From contig NZ_BAGH01000266.1 in the NCBI RefSeq assembly GCF_000308715.1, positions 1-33,825 on the forward strand: 33,825 nt of DNA. The letters are read 5' to 3'. This stretch comes from Nocardia tenerifensis NBRC 101015. Lineage in GTDB: Bacteria > Actinomycetota > Actinomycetes > Mycobacteriales > Mycobacteriaceae. A program made the position numbers and the translations under genes. Position 1 is the stretch's first letter; each line of letters starts with the position of its first letter. The notes beneath the pieces were generated by a model that saw only the letters and a program-made list of their open reading frames with translations, made no database searches and was not told where the DNA came from. Below, in pieces: positions 15,859 to 24,661 of this stretch.

Positions 15859-16293
15859 CTACTGGAATGGGCAGCCCGGATTCGGGGCGTCCTCGGCCGG
15901 CGGGGCGCCGACCGGCAGCCTGTACAGGACGTCGAGCACGAGCGGTTCACTGCCTTGATTGCGGCCGATGTGGGTGTACCCGACTCCGCTGCGCTCGTTG
16001 ATCGTCTCGCCCGGCCGGTACGTGCCGTCGACGGCGCAACTCGAATCGTAGTGAGTCAGTACGCCTTTGCGCACGACCGCGATCAGCGGGCCGTCGTGAT
16101 AGTGCCATCCGGTGGTCCCGCCGGGCTGCACGGTCAGCTCGCGCAGGATGTAGTGCGTGTCGGCGACCGTGGTCTCGGCCAGCGTCGTCGCCTCGACCCC
16201 TGCGATCGGGGTCGCGTCCGCGACGGGCGCGACGAGCAGGCACGCGACGGTAGCGCCGATGCTCAGAACAAGCTCTCGTGCAATGGTTCTCAT
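15859..16293 (-). CDS. Secreted single-domain cupin protein
   Basis: 144 aa. The signal peptide covers about residues 1-28 (MRTIARELVLSIGATVACLL then APVADA). A cupin barrel follows, with motif 1 as GWHYHDGPLIAVVRKGVL and motif 2 weakly at GVGYTHIGRNQGSEPLVLDV. HxH (in HYHD) and the later His are likely metal ligands. The C-terminus has Cys in CPF, and another Cys (SSCAVDG) may pair with it. The start at 16293 is supported by AAGGAA in front of the ATG and by the signal peptide; the longer frame upstream is not signal-like. It lies 118 bases downstream of the NlpC/P60 gene on the same strand. Enzymatic role unknown. Confidence 0.85.
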   Translation of the reverse strand: MRTIARELVLSIGATVACLLVAPVADATPIAGVEATTLAETTVADTHYILRELTVQPGGTTGWHYHDGPLIAVVRKGVLTHYDSSCAVDGTYRPGETINERSGVGYTHIGRNQGSEPLVLDVLYRLPVGAPPAEDAPNPGCPFQ

Positions 16294-16411
16294 GACTTTC
16301 CTTCTCGATTCTCCGGTGCACCGGACGCAGCCGCTCGTCAGGTCACGGCACATGCGTGCCGGGCACAGTCCAGTCCATGCCGCTGCGGCAGAGTCAAGGT
16401 CGGTGTCGAGG

Positions 16412-17455
16412 CTAGCCGCGCAGATAGCGTTGCGCACCCCAATAGTCCGGGCCGAACCGGACCGGGGTGATACGCACCGGCGTGGCCGAGTCGAAGGCCT
16501 CGATCATCCGGCCGTCACCGAAGTACATCGCCACGTGATAGATCGAGTCGGGGTCCTTCAGATCATGCGCATAGAACAGCAGGTCACCAGGTCGTAGCTC
16601 ATCTCGGTCGACCGGGCGGCCGTGCCCCTCGACGGCTTGCGGTCCGGCGTCCCTGGGCAGGGTGATCCCGTGGACCTGATAGACGATCGAGGTGAATCCG
16701 GAGCAGTCCACGCCGAATCCGGCGCGTCCGCCCCACAGATAGGGGCGATCGACGAACTCGGCCGCGTACCGCACCAGATCGGCGGCGGTGGGATACGGGA
16801 TGTCCGTGGGCTTTCGATAGACGTCGACGCTGCCGGCGTCCAGCCATTTCGGACCGCTGCGCGGGGTGGCGACCATGATGCGGTCACCGGTGCGGCCCAG
16901 CACGGGAAGGCGGGTGTTCGCGCTGATCTCGATGTCCCGGCGAGCCAGCGCGGGGTCGCTGTACAGCCAGGTGGTCGCGCCGTGATCGGCGAGGGCGAAC
17001 GGTGCGACGGCCTTCAGCGCGGCGAAATCCGGGCTGGTGGTCAGCTGAACGCTGGGTATCCAGCCGGGATAGCCGAGAGCGTTCTTCGGGGTGGGCTGCC
17101 CGGGCACCACCACCTCGGCCCAATCACCTTGGCGCTGAAGAACATAGACGCGATCTCCGTACAGCGCCTGGGTCTGGGTCAGGTTGTCGGAGGTGAGGGC
17201 CTCCTCCTGCTCCAACGTCATGTCCGCGAGCCAGCGGGGGATGTCGACCGGGTTGGTCAGGGCGGGCCGATCGACCGGGCGGGGACTCTGCGGCGAGGTC
17301 CACACCGTGGCCGCGGCGACGTCGACATAGGCGCTGGGCGGTTCCGGCGCGGGCTCCGCACGAGCCGGGAGCGACAGTGCGACAACAACACTCAGCGCGC
17401 ATAACAAAATGCCTGGACAGCTCAGTCGGCGATGAGAATAGCCCATGGACATCAT
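16412..17455 (-). CDS. Secreted NlpC/P60 peptidoglycan endopeptidase with SH3-like domains
   Basis: 347 aa. A signal peptide is visible (CPGILLCALSVVVALSLP then ARAEP). Two SH3-like segments (about 90-140, with YGDRVYVLQRQGDWAEVVVP, and 150-215) precede the C-terminal NlpC/P60 domain (about 220-345). Catalytic Cys251 is in FGVDCSGF, His307 in YHVAMYFGDG, and Glu319 in MIEAF takes the third position, as in mycobacterial RipA (recalled). The arrangement resembles YkfC/dipeptidyl-peptidase VI, which cut gamma-D-Glu to diamino-acid bonds in muropeptides. Several ATGs (17455, 17452, 17446) could start the protein and none has a clear ribosome site. It may be co-transcribed with the cupin gene downstream. 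Confidence 0.9.
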   Translation of the reverse strand: MMSMGYSHRRLSCPGILLCALSVVVALSLPARAEPAPEPPSAYVDVAAATVWTSPQSPRPVDRPALTNPVDIPRWLADMTLEQEEALTSDNLTQTQALYGDRVYVLQRQGDWAEVVVPGQPTPKNALGYPGWIPSVQLTTSPDFAALKAVAPFALADHGATTWLYSDPALARRDIEISANTRLPVLGRTGDRIMVATPRSGPKWLDAGSVDVYRKPTDIPYPTAADLVRYAAEFVDRPYLWGGRAGFGVDCSGFTSIVYQVHGITLPRDAGPQAVEGHGRPVDRDELRPGDLLFYAHDLKDPDSIYHVAMYFGDGRMIEAFDSATPVRITPVRFGPDYWGAQRYLRG

Positions 17456-17473
17456 TGTCGCACCGCCGTGCGC

Positions 17474-18205
17474 CTATCGTGGGCAACGTCCGGCGGGCAA
17501 TCGTCGGAGATGAGCGGCGACCCACTCGGTGAGCCGGTCGAGCAAGGCGACTCCGTCGGCGAACGATCCCGACGCCGGTCGCGCACCCAATACCACTGCC
17601 GTCCAGCCGGATCCGTTCGAAACCACGCCCAGTTGCCTGACCAGGTGCGCTCCCTCCGCATCGGGTCCCCATCCACCCTTCGCGGCCGCCCCCGCCAACC
17701 GCGCCAATCCCCACCGGTGCCCGGGATCGAGGGTTCGCATCAGCGCGAGAACCTCGACGCCCGCCTCGAGACACGGGAGGTGCGCGGTGAACAGGGCTTG
17801 ACGAGCGGTACTCCATTCGGTCTGACCGAAGGCGGTGTACTCCGGCCGGACACGTCGCGACTGCACCCGGGTGCCGGTGTCACCCGCCTCCCCGAGCACG
17901 GCCGCCACCGCCGCGGCGGCGACGGCCGGCGATCCGAGCATGGACCACAGCCGCTCCGCCGCGGCGTTGTCAGAGCGGGTAATAGCCTGCACCACATCGC
18001 TTTTCGCGGCTTCCGGCGCCGCGCGCAACGCGGCGATCGCGAGCGGCACCTTGCTGGTCGACCAGGCGACGCCGCCGGTCCAGTCGCCGAGCGCGACGAC
18101 CCGCGCTCCCCCGACGGGCGCATAGGCGAGCCCGACGGTTCCGCGCAGCGTCGCGCCGTACGAGGCGAAACTCGAGGCCAGGGAGCGGGTTTCATCGGCG
18201 GACAT
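17474..18205 (-). CDS. Class A beta-lactamase-fold serine hydrolase without signal peptide
   Basis: 243 aa. It has SxxK as S49-T-S-K52, SDN at 78-80 (ITRSDNAAAE), and a KGG triad at 176-178 (AAKGGWG) in place of the usual KTG. These are the penicillin-recognising enzyme motifs in order. The omega-loop Glu of true class A enzymes is not evident. I chose ATG 18205 with GGGGT before it; the in-frame extension upstream has no signal peptide either, so the protein appears cytoplasmic. That makes a resistance beta-lactamase unlikely and a housekeeping esterase or peptidase more likely. Its stop is 18 bases before the start of the NlpC/P60 gene on the same strand. Confidence 0.82.
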   Translation of the reverse strand: MSADETRSLASSFASYGATLRGTVGLAYAPVGGARVVALGDWTGGVAWSTSKVPLAIAALRAAPEAAKSDVVQAITRSDNAAAERLWSMLGSPAVAAAAVAAVLGEAGDTGTRVQSRRVRPEYTAFGQTEWSTARQALFTAHLPCLEAGVEVLALMRTLDPGHRWGLARLAGAAAKGGWGPDAEGAHLVRQLGVVSNGSGWTAVVLGARPASGSFADGVALLDRLTEWVAAHLRRLPAGRCPR

Positions 18206-18315
18206 ACCCCGAGCATGACCCTCGCGCGACAGTCCGGACACCGGAAAACAGCGATTCGAGCACGCGAAAGCGGGGGCGGCCGCATCATCGAAGACGGGAG
18301 ACGAAGGGGGTGGGT

Positions 18316-19785
18316 ATGGCACCCGCTGATTCCACCGGAACCCCGGGCCTGGCGCGCGGCGCCATCGGCCTGCGTGAAGTTCTGTTCCAGTCCGTCACCT
18401 CCATGGCGCCGGCGGGCGCGGTCGCGCTGTCGATCGCGGTCGGCGCCACCTATGCGGGCGGCGCGCTGCCGCTCGCGGTCCTGCTCGCGCTGGCCGCCTG
18501 CCTGCTCGTCGCGAGTTCGATCGGGCAACTGGCCAGACACCTCCCGTCGGCGGGCAGCATCTACACGTATCCGGCCGAGGCGCTGCATCCGGTGATCGGA
18601 TTCCTGGTCGGCTGGGGTTACGCGCTCGTCGAGGCGCTGCTCGGCCCGACAACGACGGTCCTCGTCGGCTACCTGGTCGGCTCGGTGATGCACAGCGAGT
18701 TCGACTGGCCGTTCACCGCCACGTGGGTCGTGGTCATGATCGTCTCGGCCGTGCTGATCGCCCTGCTGAACTACCGCGGTGTCCGGGTCAGCGCGCAGGT
18801 GGGCACCGTTCTCGGACTGTTCGAGATCCTCGTGTTCCTCGTGCTGGCCGGCTGGCTCGTGATCAAGGCCGGAACCGGAAACACCGCAACGGTTTTCACC
18901 CTGCATTTCGCCACAGTGGAGGGCTACCAAGGGTTTTCGGGCGTCGCCGCGGCATCGATCTACACCATCCTCGCCTTCATCGGCTTCGAGGCCTCGGCCC
19001 CGCTCGCCGAGGAGGCCCGCAATCCGCGCCGCACCATTCCGATCGCCGTCGTGGCGTCCTGCGGCGCCATCGGCGTGTTCTACGTCTTCACCACCTACGC
19101 GGGCGACGTGTTCTTCGGACCGCACCGGTATGTGAGCTTCGGCGAGCTCGGCGACGGAAGCCCGTGGATAACCCTGGCCCGGGACGTGTGGGGAGTCGGC
19201 TGGGTGGTGGCGTTGTTCGCCATCCTGAACTCGACGTTCGCCAACGGGAACGCCGCCACCCTGGCGACGACCCGCACCTGGTACGCCATGTCCCGGATCG
19301 GGCTGCTGCCCGCCGCACTGTCGCGCACACATCCGAAGTGGAACTCGCCGCACGTCGGCGTGGTCGTCCAGTTGCTGGTATCGCTCGGCATCGGTCTGCC
19401 GCTCGGCCTCTACTTCGGCCCGACCGAGGCCTTCGTGCTGCTCGCCACGGTCCTGGCGGGCGTCATGATCGCCGTGTACATGGTGTTCAACCTGTCGTGC
19501 ACGATGTTCTACCTGCGACGGCAGCGCGCCGAGTTCAATTGGCTACTCCACCTGGTGATTCCGATCCTCGGCATCGCCGCCTTCGTCCCCGCCTGGCTCA
19601 CCGCGATGGGAATCGGCACCTCGGTCCTGAAATTCGTCACCCCACTGAGCTATCCCTCGAGTCAGGCAGGCCTGATCATCGGAGCCTGGTACCTGATCGG
19701 CATCGCCGTCCTCATATACCTCTACCGACGACACCCGGCCCGACTGTCGGAGATGCGGCGGGTATTCGCCGACGATCCGCGTTGA
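18316..19785 (+). CDS. APC-family amino acid permease
   Basis: 489 aa integral membrane transporter with about 12 TM helices. The first helices carry SVTSMAPAGAVALSIAVGAT and PSAGSIYTYPAEAL, family words of the amino acid-polyamine-organocation (APC) superfamily. FIGFEASAPLAEEARNPRRT is the conserved loop after TM6. It imports amino acids or amines with protons; substrate not predictable. Start: ATG 18316 preceded by AAGGGGG; a GTG at 18310 is also in frame. It diverges from the beta-lactamase-like gene across a 110-bp gap and converges on the DUF2690 gene. Confidence 0.93.
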   Translation: MAPADSTGTPGLARGAIGLREVLFQSVTSMAPAGAVALSIAVGATYAGGALPLAVLLALAACLLVASSIGQLARHLPSAGSIYTYPAEALHPVIGFLVGWGYALVEALLGPTTTVLVGYLVGSVMHSEFDWPFTATWVVVMIVSAVLIALLNYRGVRVSAQVGTVLGLFEILVFLVLAGWLVIKAGTGNTATVFTLHFATVEGYQGFSGVAAASIYTILAFIGFEASAPLAEEARNPRRTIPIAVVASCGAIGVFYVFTTYAGDVFFGPHRYVSFGELGDGSPWITLARDVWGVGWVVALFAILNSTFANGNAATLATTRTWYAMSRIGLLPAALSRTHPKWNSPHVGVVVQLLVSLGIGLPLGLYFGPTEAFVLLATVLAGVMIAVYMVFNLSCTMFYLRRQRAEFNWLLHLVIPILGIAAFVPAWLTAMGIGTSVLKFVTPLSYPSSQAGLIIGAWYLIGIAVLIYLYRRHPARLSEMRRVFADDPR

Positions 19786-19876
19786 CGGCGGGTTGCGGCA
19801 GGCACGGTTCTCGACAGCGTCCGGCGAGCTGATCGCGCCGTGACGCTGCCGAGGACAGCACGTAGTCAGCCGACGA

Positions 19877-20380
19877 TCAGCAGACCGTCTCGGCGTTCGC
19901 TCCGGCGGTATAGGTTTCGGCGTAGTGCTGCCCGTTCGGGTACTTCAGGTGAACCTGGAAGTGAATGCACGTGCTGCCCGGCGCATACACCTGCATGCTG
20001 TAGCTGGAACCCGAGCCGTAGTCGGTCTCGGGCGGCAGGCCAGGTTGCCCATCCGCCCAGATGTCCTTGATCGCGGCGCCGCCGGCGGGGTTGCTGCGCA
20101 CCCGGATCCAGTTGGTCTGGCAACTATTGGAGTAGTAGACATCCACGTAGCTCACGACCTGACCGGATTCGGTCTGGATTCCTCGGGTGGCCGCGAGGTA
20201 TGCATTCTGATTGCAGCCGGTCGCCGCAGGGTCGGTGCCGTGGTGCTGGGGACCCGCGGCGGCGGTGCCGGTTCCGGCGACCATCGCGGCGAACGCTGTG
20301 GCCGCCAAGAGCATCGCGGCCTTCGAGACACGTCCTCTGGACGTGCCGGATGCGGTGTGGGAAGAGGTAATGGCGAACAT
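19877..20380 (-). CDS. Secreted DUF2690-like protein
   Basis: 167 aa. The signal peptide is long (about residues 1-42, core AMLLAATAFAAMVAGTGTAA then AG). The mature protein begins with HHGTDPAATGCNQNAYLAAT, the hallmark of DUF2690. Four Cys (GCNQ, SCQT, TCIH and the terminal C) probably make two disulfides. The rest is beta-type, with VVSYVDVYYSNSCQTNWIRV and HFQVHLKYPNGQHYAETY. GGAG lies seven bases before the ATG. In other actinobacteria DUF2690 is often fused behind an XRE helix-turn-helix (recalled). Here it is free, secreted and divergent from a large protein that begins with an HTH, with only 123 bp between. Function of the domain is unknown. Confidence 0.85.
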   Translation of the reverse strand: MFAITSSHTASGTSRGRVSKAAMLLAATAFAAMVAGTGTAAAGPQHHGTDPAATGCNQNAYLAATRGIQTESGQVVSYVDVYYSNSCQTNWIRVRSNPAGGAAIKDIWADGQPGLPPETDYGSGSSYSMQVYAPGSTCIHFQVHLKYPNGQHYAETYTAGANAETVC

Positions 20381-20469
20381 CGAACAGCTCCGATCTCAGA
20401 GGGTGATCGCCGGGTCCAAAGCCGGCGACATGCCCACCGTCGCGCAGGTCAGGCGGAATACCTGAGGAT

Positions 20470-20486
20470 CCAATCGGTCCAATCGG
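20470..20486. repeat. Tandem direct repeat CCAATCGG x2, 9-bp period
   Basis: CCAATCGG at 20470-20477 and 20479-20486, separated by one T, lie 17 bases before the start of the HTH-nSTAND1 gene and 89 bases before the divergent DUF2690 start. Position suits an operator, possibly for the HTH of the neighbouring protein. A two-copy repeat this short may also be chance. Confidence 0.35.
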
Positions 20487-20503
20487 CTGTGCCACACTGA
20501 GAT

Positions 20504-23500
20504 ATGGGCGCGCACGTCCCAGGCCCGGCGGATCCGGCATGCATCACCAGTCGAGAACTGTTCTCCGAGACGCTCCGGACCCTCGCGCTGTGTGCCGGGC
20601 TCTCGGTTCGACAGGTAGCGCAAGCGGCCGGCGAGCACCTGCCATCCGGACAGACGGTTCCTTACGGCACCATCCAAGGCTGGTTCTCCGGCACCGCGAC
20701 ACCCGATGCGAACTCTCCGTTTCTCACCCCTGTGCTCTTGGCGCTCGGCATTGCGCCGCAACAGATTTCTTCCTGGCATGCCGCGGCCGCACGCGTGCGG
20801 CGGATACCTCGCCCCGCGGCGGCGACACGCTCGCCGTATCGGGGACTGGATCCGTTCGAGCTCGAACACGCCGCCGACTTCTTCGGCCGTTCCGAGCTCA
20901 CCCGACAGCTGTGTGAACATGTCGAATCCGTGCTCGCCTCCGCGACCGGGCCAAGTGTTGTCGTAGTGCTGGGATCATCGGGAGCAGGAAAAAGTTCGTT
21001 GCTTCGTGCGGGACTTGCCGCCCATTTCGATTGCCGAATTCTCACGCCGGGTCCGGAACCTGTTGCGGCATTGAAGAAAACGACCGAGGGATACCGCGTC
21101 GACGGCGCCGACGAGATGGTGCTGGTGGTCGACCAATGCGAAGAGTTGTGGGCGTTGAGCCCGCCGGACAACGGCGACCACGATCAGATCAGGACACACT
21201 GGAATCGGCAGCGCCGTCAGTTCTTCGGCGAACTGTCCAGCTGGGCCGACCGCCGCCGAACCGCGGTGGTCGTCGGGTTGCGCGCCGACCACTTCAGCTT
21301 CGCCACCAATGAGCCACTGCTACGGACCGCGCTCACCAACGGCCATCAGATCGTCGTAACACCGATGAACAAGCGCCAACTGAGCCAGGTCATCGAAGCC
21401 CCCGCCGCGCGACGCGACATTCAGGTCGACCCAGTACTGGTACAACGACTGCTGGAAGAACTCGCCGTCACCGACTCGGACTCGGAGCCGGGTGCGCTGC
21501 CGCTGCTGTCCTACGCACTGAAACAGTCCTGGGCAAATCTGCGCCCGCCGCGCAAGGTGTTGAAGTACGACGACTATCACAAAACCGGCGGAATTCGCGG
21601 AGCCATCGAGAAGTCAGCCGAAGGTGTGTACGCAAGTCTGAGCCCACGTGCACAACTCGCCGCGAAACGCGTGTTGATGCGTTGCGTGGCTGTCACCGAG
21701 GAATCGACCGCGCGCCGCACCGCGATCCGCTCCGAACTGCAATGGGATGACCTGCGCCGAATTGATATCGACACCGCCATCGGCCGGTTCGCCGAAGAAC
21801 GCCTGATCACGGTCTCGGCCGTTGGCGTCCAAGCCAGCCACGAGGCCTTGCTGTCGGCGTGGCAACGCCTGGCACAGTGGATCGATACCGACCGCGCAAG
21901 CCTGTTGCAGCACAGGCGCTTCAGCGTCGAGAGCCGCGAATGGGAACGCGGCGGCCGCGCGCAGAAGGATCTGCTCAGCCCGGGACGCACCGAGGAGTTC
22001 ACGCAGTGGGCCGCCGACGAAGTACACGGTCGCGAACTCAATCCGCTCGAACAACAGTTCCTGGCCGCCAACGTCGCCTTCCATGCCGAGCAGGCCGCCA
22101 AGGAACGACGCCGGGTGGCCGAACTGAACGAAACCGTCCACCGATTGAGGATTTCACGCACGCAGCTTCGCCGACGCGCACGAGTGCTGCTGTGGGTCGC
22201 TTTTCTTCTGACCATCGTGACCGTCGTGGCCTCAGCCGCGGTGGTCGAGGCGGTCGACAGCCGCAACCGTGCCCGCACATCGGCCCAAGTCGCGCGAACA
22301 GCCCGGAACGAAGCGTTTTCCCGCCTCGCCGCGGTCCAGTCCGGGCTCCTGCGCAACCGTGATTCCGCCCTCGCACAGCAACTCGCACTGGTCGGATGGG
22401 ACAGCGCGGCAACGGTGGAAGCACGCTCGGCCTTACTGGACAGCACCGCGGTAGCCACGCCCCGACGCACACCGACCGTGCCGGGAACAGTCGTGATAGC
22501 CGTCTCCCCCGGCAGCAAGTGGCTCGCGGTAGGCAACTCGGATGGGAACGTACGGTTACTCGATCGGGCGGACACGAACGCGGCACCCACCCTCCTGGCG
22601 GCATCGACCGACCCACTTTATGCGGTCGCTTTCACCCCCGATGGACGACGACTCGCGGTCGGTGGAGTATCCGGAGCGACGCTGTGGGACGTATCGACCC
22701 CCCGTCGGCCACGCAAACTCACTTCTCTGAGCGGGATCACCGGCCCGGTCTACGACCTGTCGTGGTCCCCGGACGGGCGCGAAGTCGCCGCAGCCACCAC
22801 CGTGGGCGCGCTGCGATGGTCGGTCGACGCCGACGGCTCCACCACAGCACTCACTTCCAACTCGACCACAGTGATCAAGGCCGTCGCCTACAGCCCGGGA
22901 GGGCAGTATCTGGCCACAGGCACCGAGACCGGAGCGGTGCAACTATGGATCCGGACTCCCGGCGAACCCGACACGCCCGCAGGAACCGTGACGATGCCGC
23001 GGGCCACCGACGGGATCCTGGATTTGCAGTTCGACCCGAGTTCCACCCGGCTCGCGGTCGGATCGCAAGCCAACGAATGCACCCTCCTCGACGTCACACA
23101 GCCGGAAAAGCCCTCGGCCACCATGCATCTCGGTGGATTCACCAGCTACGTCAACTCTGTCGCCTTCCGGAACAACGGCACCGCGGTCGCTGCCGGCAGC
23201 TCGGACAACTCGGTGCGCCTCTTCGACCTCAGCGCGGGGACCACCGCACAGGTCCTACCGGGATCGGCTATCGTCACCTCGGTTGCGAACGCCGGAGACA
23301 CCGTAATCAGCGCTGCCACAGACGGCTTCATCCGCGAATGGCCCCTCCCCGGGCCGGTGAGCGCCAACCTCGGCGGCCGGATCTACACCCTTCCCACCAG
23401 CGCCGACGGTTTCCTCGCCGCCGTGGGACTGGTCGCCCCCGTCAACAGCGAATTCAACCTCGTACATCGCTACGACCTCACCGATTCAGCCGGTGTCCAC

Positions 23501-24412
23501 GAACTGCTTCCTGCGCTGCTCTTCGAAGGCGGCGGCAAAATGTCCGGAGTAGCGGCCGTCTCCGGCGACGGCCGCATCGTCGCCGCCGGAACGGCCGACG
23601 GCGAACTGTATACCTGGGATGTCAGCGAAGCCGAACGACCACACCGATTCGCACCACCCGTGCGCGTTCTCGATCGTGTCATCGCCACCGCCGTGCTGTC
23701 TCACGACGGCCGACACGCCTACGCGGCCGCCGCCGGGGACGCCGCCAACCGAATTGCCGTGGTGGACTTCGCGGACCCAGCCAACCCGCGCACTCTGGAA
23801 ACCCTCACCGCCAACGGCCTGGTTCAACTACTCACCGTCAGCAGCGACGGAACTCTGCTGGCCGCGAGCACTGCCAATGGGGTCAGCGTATGGGATGTCT
23901 CCGGTACCCGAATCACACCGGTAGCCGACCTGCGCGGCGTCTTCGACTCGACCGTCACCGCCGCCAAGTTCGGAGCCGGCCGACTACTCGCGGCCGGCAG
24001 CGACGACCGCACTGTCAAACTGTGGGACTTCACCGATCCCCGGACACCGGCACCGATGGCCACTCTCACCGGCCCCTCCGGCGCGATCATGTCGCTGACC
24101 TTCGACCCGTCCGGTCACCGGCTCGCGGCCGGAACAGGCGACAACCAGGTATGGGTGTGGGATGTGGGCCGCCCGGCAAGCCCCCAGCCCTACGCTGCGC
24201 TCAACGCCTACCCCGGGCGCGTCAACGACGTCGCGTTCAGCCCCGACGGATCTCGTCTCATCGCCGCCGGTTTCGACGGTACCTTGCGAACCTGGCACAC
24301 CGATCCGGTCGACATTGCCCAAACACTCTGCCACACACCGGCATCGACCATCTCGGCTGCGGAATGGAAGCAGTACTTCCCGGAAACGACCTATACCGAT
24401 CCGTGCAAGTAA
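20504..24412 (+). CDS. HTH-nSTAND1 NTPase-TM-WD40 (14 repeats) signalling protein
   Basis: 1302 aa. Domains in order: an XRE-like helix-turn-helix (about 14-95, with LSVRQVAQAAG and TIQGWFSG); the nSTAND1 entry signature SPYRGLDPFELEHAADFFGR (110-129); Walker A GSSGAGKSS (157-165) and Walker B MVLVVDQCEELW (D210); the helical/winged part to ~530 with ASHEALLSAWQRL; a basic coiled stretch; one TM helix (about 561-583); and WD40 repeats from ~655 to ~1270. I count 14 repeat ends (VRLLDRA, ATLWDVS ... VKLWDFT, VWVWDVG, LRTWHTD), enough for two seven-bladed propellers. The C-terminal 'EWKQYFP...DPC' motif is common in actinobacterial proteins of this type. STAND proteins switch on by ligand binding and oligomerise. 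HTH and NTPase are inside, propellers outside if the TM is real. Ribosome site weak. Confidence 0.92.
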   Translation: MGAHVPGPADPACITSRELFSETLRTLALCAGLSVRQVAQAAGEHLPSGQTVPYGTIQGWFSGTATPDANSPFLTPVLLALGIAPQQISSWHAAAARVRRIPRPAAATRSPYRGLDPFELEHAADFFGRSELTRQLCEHVESVLASATGPSVVVVLGSSGAGKSSLLRAGLAAHFDCRILTPGPEPVAALKKTTEGYRVDGADEMVLVVDQCEELWALSPPDNGDHDQIRTHWNRQRRQFFGELSSWADRRRTAVVVGLRADHFSFATNEPLLRTALTNGHQIVVTPMNKRQLSQVIEAPAARRDIQVDPVLVQRLLEELAVTDSDSEPGALPLLSYALKQSWANLRPPRKVLKYDDYHKTGGIRGAIEKSAEGVYASLSPRAQLAAKRVLMRCVAVTEESTARRTAIRSELQWDDLRRIDIDTAIGRFAEERLITVSAVGVQASHEALLSAWQRLAQWIDTDRASLLQHRRFSVESREWERGGRAQKDLLSPGRTEEFTQWAADEVHGRELNPLEQQFLAANVAFHAEQAAKERRRVAELNETVHRLRISRTQLRRRARVLLWVAFLLTIVTVVASAAVVEAVDSRNRARTSAQVARTARNEAFSRLAAVQSGLLRNRDSALAQQLALVGWDSAATVEARSALLDSTAVATPRRTPTVPGTVVIAVSPGSKWLAVGNSDGNVRLLDRADTNAAPTLLAASTDPLYAVAFTPDGRRLAVGGVSGATLWDVSTPRRPRKLTSLSGITGPVYDLSWSPDGREVAAATTVGALRWSVDADGSTTALTSNSTTVIKAVAYSPGGQYLATGTETGAVQLWIRTPGEPDTPAGTVTMPRATDGILDLQFDPSSTRLAVGSQANECTLLDVTQPEKPSATMHLGGFTSYVNSVAFRNNGTAVAAGSSDNSVRLFDLSAGTTAQVLPGSAIVTSVANAGDTVISAATDGFIREWPLPGPVSANLGGRIYTLPTSADGFLAAVGLVAPVNSEFNLVHRYDLTDSAGVHELLPALLFEGGGKMSGVAAVSGDGRIVAAGTADGELYTWDVSEAERPHRFAPPVRVLDRVIATAVLSHDGRHAYAAAAGDAANRIAVVDFADPANPRTLETLTANGLVQLLTVSSDGTLLAASTANGVSVWDVSGTRITPVADLRGVFDSTVTAAKFGAGRLLAAGSDDRTVKLWDFTDPRTPAPMATLTGPSGAIMSLTFDPSGHRLAAGTGDNQVWVWDVGRPASPQPYAALNAYPGRVNDVAFSPDGSRLIAAGFDGTLRTWHTDPVDIAQTLCHTPASTISAAEWKQYFPETTYTDPCK

Positions 24413-24661
24413 CACAGGTGTCGAAGGCAAGGGCACCCAAGCGGTTTGCTCCCTCGACCGGTAGCTCGCCTGGACGGATCGCAGCGGACGACCGGTGGAC
24501 GTTAGGGGTGCTACTGCAGCAACTCCGGCTCGCTGCGACTGCACCCCTCGGACAGCGCAGCGGAGTAATCCGCGGTCAGCACTGGACCGAATGGTACGTT
24601 TTCCGCCGCCGAGTCGCACGCCCCGAAAAGCGGGGGCCTGCCGGTCGGTTGCTGCAAGCGG

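Noticed and set aside
17740..19353. 537-aa minus-strand frame across the permease gene
   Set aside because: Antisense shadow with low-complexity Arg/Asp/Gly composition; the permease on the plus strand is clear.
19828..19881. 8-bp inverted repeat GCTGATCG...CGATCAGC between the permease and DUF2690 genes
   Set aside because: The arms are 38 bases apart and one overlaps the DUF2690 stop, so it is a poor terminator and probably chance.
24525..24570. Imperfect hairpin CGCTGCG...CGCAGCG between nSTAND1 and vapC
   Set aside because: Loop is long and the stem is broken; not convincing as a terminator or regulatory RNA.
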